This document shows, piece after piece, positions 1 to 7,472 of a stretch of DNA of 16,005 nucleotides. Within the stretch, counting starts at the first letter, position 1; every line of letters starts with the position of its first letter. Below the pieces are notes generated by a model, which did no database searches, was not told the DNA's origin, and was given only the letters and a program-made list of their open reading frames with translations. Origin of the DNA: Candidatus Altimarinota bacterium (GTDB lineage Bacteria; Patescibacteriota; Gracilibacteria; GCA-2401425; JAJOLG01); the NCBI GenBank assembly GCA_021129445.1, contig JAJOLG010000074.1:1-16005 (forward strand), read 5' to 3'. A program made the translations under genes and the position numbers.

Positions 1-1
1 A

Positions 2-136
2 GCTTTGCGAGATAGAGCGGATTTAAAATTAAGTTTTTCAAAAATGACTTTTACTCATCAAATGATGAGATTTATTTTATTTGAACAGATTTTTAGGGCT
101 TTTTCAATTTTGAATAATACAAGTTATCATAAATAA
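2..136 (+). CDS. C-terminal end of an unidentified protein (5' truncated by window edge)
   Basis: The frame starting at base 2 is open to the TAA at 134-136 and gives 44 residues beginning [12 protein letters not shown]. The fragment contains no TGA codon, is basic and helix-like (amphipathic segment around [11 protein letters not shown]) and ends in a polar tail. Its shape, with a D-x-x-LK-like turn followed by a hydrophobic helix close to the end, loosely recalls the C-terminus of DNA polymerase III delta (HolA). That is a weak guess from a fragment and should not be taken as an assignment. It lies upstream of, and on the same strand as, the pheA-recF-gmk-metG run, separated by a gap that may hold a small ORF. 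Confidence 0.55.
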   Translation, partial: ALRDRADLKLSFSKMTFTHQMMRFILFEQIFRAFSILNNTSYHK

Positions 137-163
137 TTTTTGATTTTTTAAGGAAAAAGTTTT

Positions 164-307
164 ATGTTTTTTGGGAAAACAAATTGAAAAACTTGAAAAA
201 AACAGGTGAAAAAAAATTTTTTTGAAAAATTTTTCTGACCATGAAATTTTTTTTGAAAATTGAGAAAAAATTTGTTTGGATGAGTGGGAAATTTTGTAAA
301 AAATTAA
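164..307 (+). CDS. Possible small basic protein, 47 aa (unrecognised)
   Basis: With TGA read as Gly, the frame from ATG 164 runs to TAA 305-307. The product is Lys-, Phe- and Gly-rich (begins MFFGKTNGKT) and includes six or seven TGA-encoded glycines. An AAGGA-like purine stretch lies at about 150-154, at workable distance for a ribosome-binding site. In favour: it fills most of the gap between the truncated gene and pheA on the same strand. Against: the composition is what A+T-rich intergenic DNA yields when only TAA and TAG stop, no domain is recognisable, and open frames of this length are not rare under code 25. Treat as tentative. Confidence 0.3.
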
Positions 308-320
308 AAAATTTAAAAAA

Positions 321-1148
321 ATGAAAATATTTTATCAATGAATAAAAGGCTCGTATTCTTCAATTCCAGTTTACGAAATGGCAAAAAAATACGGAATTTT
401 AGAGGAAAATATTTTTTGATGTGATGAAAATTTTACTGAAATTTGGAAAAAAATTGATGCTGAAAAAGATGCGATTTGAGTTTTGCCAATTGAAAATTCG
501 TATGCTTGAATGATTCATGAAAATCTTTTTAATTTTTTGCATTTTGATTTTAAAATCATTTGAGAGGTTTCTGTGCAAGTAAATCACTGCCTTTTGTCGA
601 AAGAAAAAAATATTTCTGATGTAAAAAAAGTTTTTTCGCATCCTCAGGCTTTGTCGCAATGTTTTGAATTTTGTGAAAAAAATTGAATTTCTCAGGAAAA
701 ATTTGTGGATACTGCACTTTCTGCTAAAATGCTTGCAGAGTCTGATGAGAAGTGAATTTGAGCAATTACATCTCGTAATGCAGGAGAGATTTTTTGATTA
801 AATATTTTAGCAGAATGAATTCAGGATCAGGATTGAAATACGACAAGAATGTTTATTGTTGCGAAAAAGTCGTCGGATTTCGTTTTGAAAAATGATGATT
901 TGAAATGAAAAATTTCAATTTTGTTTGAGTTAAGAAACCATCCTGCTGCACTTTACAAGTGCTTGTGAGCTTTTGCGACAAATGATTTGAATTTGACAAA
1001 AATTGAATCGATGCCAAATTTGAAAAATCCTTTTAATTATTTATTTTGCATTGATTTTGAATGAAAAATGTGAGGTGAAAAAGTGAAAAATATGTTCAAG
1101 GAATTGGAGTTTTTTGCTGAACAAATAAAGGTTTTAGGAGAATACTAA
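321..1148 (+). CDS. pheA: Prephenate dehydratase with C-terminal ACT domain
   Basis: Converts prephenate to phenylpyruvate, the committed step to phenylalanine, in the cytoplasm. The 275-residue product is the normal size of a monofunctional enzyme. Seen: N-terminal YQGIKGSYSS (residues 5-14), catalytic-domain GVLPIENSYAG (53-63), SHPQALSQC (106-114) and NTTRMFIV (173-180), the last corresponding to the family's Thr-Arg-Phe catalytic motif with Met in place of Phe. Residues about 197-272 form an ACT domain with PAALYKCL and ESMP (229-232), the equivalents of the GALV and ESRP phenylalanine-binding motifs, so feedback inhibition is plausible. Fifteen glycines are TGA and five are GGN. ATG 321 is the only start that keeps the canonical N-terminus. 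The stop is followed one base later by the recF start. Isolated from other aromatic pathway genes, which is unusual for this lineage. Confidence 0.93.
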
Positions 1149-1149
1149 A

Positions 1150-2250
1150 ATGATAAAAAAAATTTCAATAAAAAATTATCGCAATATCAAAAACATTGAA
1201 TTAAATTTTTCTGAAAAGGAAAATTTGATTTTGTGAAAAAATTGACATTGAAAAACCTCCATTTTGGAGGCAGTTTATTTTTTGTCTGTTTGAAGGGCTT
1301 ATCGTTCGCATTCTTGGGATGAAGTTGTGAATTTTAACGAAGATTTTTCTTCGATTGATTGAGAATTTTTTTCTGAAAAAATTAAAAATTTGTCAGTTTT
1401 TTTGCAAAAAAAGCCAAGAAAAAAGATAAAATTTACGATAAATAATTCAGAAGAAAAACTTTTGGATTTTATTTGAAATTTTTCTTCTGTGTATTTTTCG
1501 CCTGATGATTTGAAGATTATCAAGGATTGACCAAGTTTTAGGAGGAATTTTTTGGATTCACTTTTGGTAAAAATCAACAAGGATTTTTTATTTAATTTAA
1601 CAAATTATTGAAAAATTTTAAAGCAGAGAAATGGGATTTTGAAAAAATATTGAGAGTCGAGCAGGTTTGAGATTTTGGAAATCTTAAAAATTTTTGACGA
1701 AAAATTAGCTGATTTTTGAACAAAAATTCAGCTTGAAAGGCAAAAAATTTTGGAAAAAATTTCTGAAAAAATTTTATTTTTTTACAAAAAAATTTCTTCG
1801 TGATGATGAAAAAAAATTTCCGAATGAAAAAATTTTACACTTAAATATTTACATTGATTGGAAAAAATTTCGCAAGAAAATTTTTTGGAAAAGTTAAATT
1901 TAAGAATTGAAAGGGATTTAATTTTGTGATATACCAGCGTTTGACCGCATCGAGACGATATTGAGTTTTTTTTGGACGAAAAAATTATGAAAGATTTTGC
2001 CTCGCAATGAGAAATTAGAACTTGAATTTTGGCTTTAAAATATGCGGAAATTGAGATTTTGAAAGAAGAGTGAAAGGAAATAACCTTGCTTTTGGATGAT
2101 GTTTTTTCTGAACTTGATGCGGATAGACAGGCTTCTTTGGTTGATTTGTCGAAGAAATATCAGACGATTTTTACTTCGGTGCATTATTCAGGGGATTTGG
2201 AAGATGTGAAGGTTTTTGAGTTGGTGGAGTGAGGTTTTGTTGGTGGGTAG
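1150..2250 (+). CDS. recF: DNA replication and repair protein RecF
   Basis: SMC/ABC-like ATPase that, with RecO and RecR, loads RecA at single-strand gaps and stalled forks. The product is 366 aa, typical for RecF. It opens with MIKKISIKNYRNI, has Walker A GKNGHGKT at residues 29-36 (all three glycines are TGA), the ABC signature region GPHRDD near 265 preceding ASQGEIRT, and Walker B LLLDDVFSELD near 312. ATG 1150 lies one base after the pheA TAA, and a GGAG at 1137-1140 inside the pheA tail is well placed as its ribosome-binding site, so the two genes are likely translationally coupled. A triple TGA (Ser-Gly-Gly-Gly-Lys) occurs at about 1801-1809. Intact from end to end under code 25. Confidence 0.96.
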
Positions 2251-2325
2251 TTTTTTTTAAAAAATCTTAAATATTTTTTGAGTTTCTAAAAAAAATCTTT
2301 TTACTAAATAAAAAATTTAAAAAAC

Positions 2326-2970
2326 ATGCAAAAAAAAATCTGAAAATTAATTTTAATCCTTTGACCAAGCGGAGTTTGAAAATGAACTCTAATTTCTTTG
2401 CTTAAAAAAAGGAAAAATCCTGAAAAATATTTTTTCCCAATTTCTTGCACTACGAGAAAACCTAGATTAATAAAAGAAACCTGAGAATTTGAAAAAGATG
2501 GTGAGAATTATTTTTTTATTTCAAAAGAGGAATTTGAGAAAAAAATTGAAAATTGAGATTTTTTGGAGTATGCTCATGTGCATTGAGAAACATATTATTG
2601 AACATTAAAAAAGCCAATTTTGGATGCGATAAATGAGTGAAAAATTGTAATTCGTGAAATTGATGTTCAAGGTTTTGAGACAATTTGTAAAAATTTCGAT
2701 AAAACTTTGCTTTGATCGATTTTTATTGATATTCCACCGCTTCATCTTCTGAAAAATCGTATTCGTGCTCGTGCACCGATTTCGGAAAAGGAGTTGCAAA
2801 AAAGGATGGAAAGTATGCAGAAAGAGCTTGTTTATCGTGATGAAGTTGATTTTATTGTGAAAAATATTGAGAATGGGGTTGAGGAGATGTATGAGGATTT
2901 GGAGTTTAAGATTGGAGTGATTTCTGATGAAGATTTAAAAAGTAAAATAAAAAAACAATATGAAAAATAA
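2326..2970 (+). CDS. gmk: Guanylate kinase
   Basis: Phosphorylates GMP to GDP with ATP, feeding GTP and dGTP pools. The 214-residue product has the P-loop GPSGVGKG at 13-20, the GMP-binding stretch ISCTTRKPR (39-47), the G-x-NYFF segment around 60-64, GDFLEYA (77-83), and a lid region rich in Arg (KNRIRARAP, 143-151). Three of the four P-loop glycines are TGA and one is GGA. A 75-base gap without a clear hairpin separates it from recF. Its last 11 bases overlap the start of metG. The start at 2326 puts the P-loop at the usual distance from the N-terminus. Confidence 0.95.
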
Positions 2971-4426
2971 TTTTTACATAACAACATCAATAGCCTACGC
3001 AAATTGAGAACCGCATTTGTGATTTGCGATGGAGTCAATTTTGGCAGATTCGATAAATCGTGCTCAAAAAATGTTTTGAAAAGAGACGAGATTTTTAACT
3101 TGAACAGATGAGCATTGAATAAAAATTTTTAAAAAAGCAGAAGAATTATGAATGTCTGCGAAAGAATTATGTGATAAAAATTCTGAAAAATTTAGAAATT
3201 TAAAGGAAAAATTAAACCTGTCAAATGATGATTTTATCAGAACAGCTGATCAAGAAAGGCATTGGCCAGGTGCTCAGAAGATTTGGGAGAAATTGGTTGA
3301 AAAGTGAGATATTTACAAAAAACATTATGAAGGGCAATACTGCGAAGGTTGTGAGGTTTTTTTGCCTGAAAAAGATTTAATTGAGTGAAAATGCCAAATT
3401 CATAAAAAAGAGCCGGTAAAAATTTCTGAGGAAAATTATTTTTTCAAATTGTCAAAATATTCCGATCAAATTTTGGATTTATTAAAAAGCGATAAATTGA
3501 AAATTATTCCATCTTTTAGAAAAAATGAAATTATGAAAATGTTGGAAGGAGAGGGGTTGCAGGATGTTTCATTTTCAAGGCCAAAAAAATCTTTGCTGTG
3601 GTGAATTCCGGTTCCTGGTGATGAAAATCATAATATGTATGTTTGGTGTGATGCTTTGACAAATTATATTTCTGCACTTTGATATGCGGAAAATTCTGAA
3701 AATTTTGAAAAATTTTGGCAAAATTGAGAAATTGTTCATTCAATTTGAAAAGATATTGTGAGGTTTCATGCGGGGATTTGGATTTGAATGCTTTTGTCTG
3801 CGGAAATAAAAGTTCCTGAAAATATTCACATTCATTGATTTTTGACTTCAAATTGAGAAAAAATGTCAAAATCTATTTGAAATGTTGTTGATCCGATTGA
3901 GTATGTTGAAAAATATTGAGCTGAAAGGTTGAGGTATTTTTTGCTTCGTGAGGTGCCAACTTGAAGAGATGCGGATTTTACGAAAGAGCAATTTTTAAAT
4001 ATTTGTAATGCACATCTTTCAAATTGACTTTGAAATTTGATAAATCGTGTTGCTGTGATGTCTAAAAAAAATTGAGTTGAAAAATCTTGAAAAATAACTT
4101 TTGAGCATTTTGAAAAGAAAATTACCGAAACTTGGAAAAATTTTGAAGAAAAAATCTCAATGGATTTTTGAAATTATGATACACAGTGAGCTCTTGTTGA
4201 GGCTTGGGAGCTTGTTGAATTTTGAAATAAACAAATGGACGAGTTAAAGCCTTGGCTTGTTAAAAAGGAAAATGAGGAAAAATTTGTTGAAATTATGCAA
4301 AATTTTTTGGAATTGATAAAAGAAATTTGAAAAATTTTGCAGGCATTTTTACCTGAAACTTCGGAAAAAATTTTGAAGATTTATGAAAGTGGGGAGAGTG
4401 AGATTTTGTTTGAGAGGGTAGAGTAG
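2960..4426 (+). CDS. metG: Methionyl-tRNA synthetase
   Basis: Class I synthetase that charges tRNA-Met, including the initiator tRNA. The product is 488 aa. Seen: N-terminal FYITTSIAYANGEPHLGF, where the HIGH box reads HLGF (19-22); LTGTDEHG (46-53); a zinc-knuckle candidate with Cys128, Cys131, Cys145 and His148; IPVPGDENHNMYVWCDALTNY in the catalytic core; KMSKS at 301-305 followed by GNVVDP; and an all-helical anticodon-binding domain with the LKPW motif. No C-terminal EMAPII-like tRNA-binding domain is present, which is common for the short form. ATG 2960 lies within the gmk 3' end (11-base overlap) and is the only Met codon that keeps the canonical N-terminus. The second His of the HIGH box is Phe, see findings. 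Ends in TAG, converging on holB. Confidence 0.96.
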
Positions 4427-4465
4427 ATAATAATTTTTTGTTGCATTGTTGCTATTTTATATTCT

Positions 4466-4494
4466 GTTATTCTGAGCAAAGTGAAGAATTTTCT
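4466..4494. repeat. Dispersed repeat copy C (GTTATTCTGAGCAAAGTGAA-type)
   Basis: A 29-base stretch with far more G+C than its surroundings. It matches copy A at 12503-12533 (there in reverse orientation) at most positions and shares the CTGAG...AAGCGAAG core with copy B at 12544-12580. It occupies most of the 66-base convergent gap between metG and holB and reaches into the holB stop codon. Confidence 0.6.
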
Positions 4495-5416
4495 AAGCTA
4501 CAAAAAAATAAAACCTATCAAAAACCAATTTAACATTAAAATTCCCTTTTATTCATCTTTTTAATTCCAAAAATCACTCATAAACTTTAATAAATTTTTC
4601 ATCACCAAAAAATTTTCTTCATTCACTTTCCAAAAAATTTTCAAGGAAAAAAATCTCATCTGGGATTTTTTCTTTATTTTTGGCTAAAAATTCGGATTTT
4701 TGATAAATTTTTGAGTAGGAAATTTCTTCTAAAAAATTTTTTCAATCGTCAAAAATTTTTTTCACCTCCAAAAAATTTTTTTCATCTTCCAAAAATTTTT
4801 TTGCCAAATCAATTTTTCAAAAACACAATTTTGTTGCTTCTTCGATGTTTCACAAAAAATTATTTTCTTCCAAAATTTTTTTTATTTCTTCATTTTTTAA
4901 TTTAAAAAATTCAATTTTTTGAAATCTTGAAATTATCGTTGGTAAAAGTAAATTTTCATTTTTTGTTGTGCAAATAAAAATTGAGTTTTTTGCTTCTTCG
5001 ATAGTTTTCAAAAAGGCATTTGATGTTTCATCTGTCATTCTTTCGATGTTTTTTATCAAAAAAACTTTTTTTCATCAAATTGCACTTGTGTTTGCAATTT
5101 TTATAATTTCACGAATATCTTCAACTCAAATTTGCTCTGTTTTTACTTTTCTTTTTTTCCTATCCTCCTGTGAAATATTGGTTGTTTTGGGGATTTTTTC
5201 TTCATCGCATCATTCAAACCGTACATCTCAAAGTGAATAAAAATTTGTTAAAAAATTTTCTCAAAGAATTTTTTTCGCAAAAATTTTTCAAGTTTCAAAT
5301 TTTCAAATTCAATCTGGTCAAAAAAATAAAATTGCATTTGGAAGATTTTTTCAATCATTTTCCAAATATTTTTCCAAAATTTTTCACTGCCTTTTGTGTC
5401 AAAAAAATTTTTCCAT
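4493..5416 (-). CDS. holB: DNA polymerase III delta' subunit (clamp-loader ATPase-fold)
   Basis: Non-motor or stator subunit of the clamp loader that places the beta clamp on primed DNA. The 307-residue product begins MEKFFGHKRQGKILEKYLEN, has a Walker A-like GPDGIGK at 33-39, and carries the diagnostic central block KVFLIKNIERMTDETSNAFLKTIEEAKNSIFI in which the usual Asp and Glu of Walker B are largely lost, followed by the sensor 1/arginine-finger region IISRFQKIEF. This block is what separates delta' from DnaX. Only one Cys is present where tau/gamma and many delta' proteins have a four-Cys zinc module, so that module appears absent. ATG at 5416 starts one base after the TAA of the upstream pseudouridine synthase gene (TAAAATG), suggesting coupling. 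Stops at TAG, with its final bases inside a dispersed repeat. Confidence 0.92.
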
Positions 5417-5417
5417 T

Positions 5418-6128
5418 TTAAAAATCAATATCGCTTAATTTTATTTTTTTCCATTTTCCAACTTCTAAATCTCAAAGTTGAATATTATTTATCCTGACTC
5501 TTTGCAGTTTTTCAACTCTAAGGCCAAGGTTTCAAACCATTCTTCTAATTTGCCTGTTCATTCATTCTTTTATTACCATTCAAAAACTTCTTGCGGATCT
5601 TCTGTAAATTTTTACTGGTTTTTGCAGTTTTCTTCACAAAAATTGCATGGCTTCATTTTGTAACTCTTCAAGTTGGTCGTCGTAAATTTTTCTTGTCGTT
5701 AAAACATGATATTCTTTTTCATGTCAAAATGATGGATGGCTTAATTTGTAGGTTAAATCGCCATCGTTTGTCATAATTATCAGCCCCGTTGTCTCCTTGT
5801 CAAGTCTTCAAATTGGAAATAATTTTACATCTTTTGGGAAATAATCTGTGATAATGTCTGGTTCATGCTCAGTTCTGTGGGTTGTTGTGACAACTCATGC
5901 TGGTTTATTGAAAATGTAATAAACTTTTTTTTCCTCCTCGTTTTTCAAAAATTTTCAATCAACTTCAACTTTGTCAATATCTGGATTTATTTTTGTTCAC
6001 ATTTCTGTGATAACTTTTCAATTCACTTTAACTGCTCATTTTGCAATAAATTCCTCACTTTTTCTACGCGAAGCAATTCATTTTTCTGACATGTATTTTT
6101 GTAATCTGATTTTTTTTTCTTCTGACAT
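5418..6128 (-). CDS. Pseudouridine synthase, RsuA/RluB/RluF family
   Basis: Isomerises a specific uridine of rRNA to pseudouridine. The 236 residues contain an N-terminal S4 RNA-binding domain (IRLQKYMSEKGIASRRKSEEF, then KGAVKVNGKV, to about residue 58), the catalytic segment IGRLDKETTGLIIMTNDG with catalytic Asp110, and the C-terminal EGMNRQIRRM signature (188-197) that places it with RsuA/RluB/RluE/RluF rather than RluA. RluB is the most common member in bacteria, but the rRNA target cannot be read from the sequence, so no symbol is given. ATG 6128 is chosen because it includes the complete S4 start and an in-frame TAA lies three codons upstream; a second ATG 12 codons in would truncate S4. 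It sits 12 bases after the secreted-protein gene and one base before holB. Confidence 0.93.
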
Positions 6129-6140
6129 AAATTTTTATTT

Positions 6141-7412
6141 TTAGTAATCTGGTTCTCATCAATATTGTAAAAGTCATTTTGTTGTTCAGGCGCTTTCGTT
6201 GTGTTTATCAATAAAATCTGAAAATTTTATTATGAAATTTTTTAAATGTTTGTATTTTTTATTGTTTCAATCTTCTATTCAAAATTCTTTTAATTCTTCT
6301 TTGTTTCAATTTGCTTTCACGATATCATTTTCTAATTTTTTTAAATTTACAATAATTTCATCATTTGCATTTTCTTCTAAATTATTTGTAAAATTATCTT
6401 TTTCAAAAAATTTTGTTGCAATTTTTGCATATTGTGCAGTTTTATTTTTTGTTTCCGATGTATTTAAAAAATTTTTAACTGTTCAAGAAATTTCTGTTTG
6501 TTCTGTATTTTCTTTAAAATTAAATAAATTAGATATTTTATTTTTTGCTTTTCATCATAATTTTGCGGTTGTGTCAAAAATATCTTCTTCAACCGGTTTT
6601 ACTTTTGCAGTAATTCAAAAATTTTGCAAGGTATTATTTAACCCTCATAAAACATAATTTTCAGCATCTTTTTTTCATTGTTTTTCAGCTTGGGTTTTTA
6701 TTTTGTCCAAATCAAATGAAAAATTATCAAAAAAATCTCATGTTCAGCTTGATAAATCTGTAATTTTTTTCTTTAATTCATCAATTTTTTTAACTGTTTC
6801 AGTAAAAGAATCTTCCTGGCAATTTTTTGGTACTGTTCAGTATAAATCATCTTCAAAAAACTCAATTTCATCTTCAAATTTTTTTTTCAAAAGTTTTATT
6901 CAACTTATTGGATTTCAATTTTTATCATTTTCTCAAATAATTTCTTTTATTTTTACAACACTTCAAGTTTGGCATTTTTCTGCCATTTTTGCTCAACTTT
7001 GAATTGCAAAATTAAGTAGGGCATCAATTTTTTTTAAATCCCTTTGAAAACAATAATTTCATGCAAATTGGATTGTAAATGAGTTGGCAATTTCCTGAAA
7101 TCATCAGACAGAAACTTCATCCAAAAATTTTTCTTTTGCCTTAAGTCAAGTTTCAGAAATTTGATATTTTTCTTTGAAAAATACTTCATCAAAATCTTTT
7201 TTTATTTTTGATGAAGTGGAGTAGTTCGTAATGTCTGTGCAATAATTTTTAGTATCCTTCAAATTGTTAATTTGAGTTTTTATTTCCAAAATTTTTTTCT
7301 CTAATTCTTGATTTTTTTCAGCAAAAATTTTTTCTGAATTTAAAAAAAATCAGAAAAATAATACTCAAATTAAAAAAAATTTTTTAGCCAATAAAATTTT
7401 TTTATTTTTCAT
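6141..7412 (-). CDS. Secreted protein of unknown function, 423 aa
   Basis: Not recognised. The first 31 residues form a clear Sec signal: basic MKNKKILLAKKF, hydrophobic FLIGVLFFGFFL, and a likely cleavage after KIFA. The mature part begins with a coiled-coil-like heptad segment (about 34-52) and continues as a charged, Lys/Glu/Asn-rich, mostly helical protein with four cysteines (about residues 58, 121, 148 and 199) all in the N-terminal half, which could form two disulfides. No transmembrane anchor, lipobox or sortase motif was seen after the signal. Many glycines are TGA, including pairs (GG) near 104 and 289. The gene starts just after a minus-strand terminator, so it may begin its own transcription unit with the pseudouridine synthase and holB genes; the gap to the former is 12 bases. 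Confidence 0.85.
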
Positions 7413-7430
7413 TAAAAAAATTTTTACAGA

Positions 7431-7465
7431 AAAAAGAAAAAAAGCCAATTTTTTTTGGCTCTTTT
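7431..7465 (-). terminator. Intrinsic terminator after the transporter-HEAT gene
   Basis: On the minus strand the order is a stem AGCCAA (7455-7460) / TTGGCT (7443-7448) with a six-base loop, followed by TTTTTTTCTTTTTT. It lies directly after the TAA at 7473-7475 and upstream of the secreted-protein gene, separating the two into distinct transcription units. Confidence 0.75.
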
Positions 7466-7472
7466 TATTTTA

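Noticed and set aside
321-1148. TGA as selenocysteine or tryptophan
   Set aside because: The frequency is far too high for selenocysteine, no SECIS-like elements are seen, and conserved positions are Gly, with Trp written TGG.
1150-2250. recF and other genes as frameshifted or nonsense-riddled pseudogenes
   Set aside because: All interruptions are TGA at glycine positions. No TAA or TAG occurs inside any of the main frames and no frame change is needed.
4427-4492. tRNA or rho-independent terminator between metG and holB
   Set aside because: No cloverleaf or T-arm sequence and no convincing hairpin with a T tract; the gap is mostly a dispersed repeat.
6199-6657. 152-residue plus-strand open frame
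   Set aside because: Antisense to the secreted 423-residue gene; its Phe/Ser-rich composition is the mirror of Lys/Glu-rich coding.
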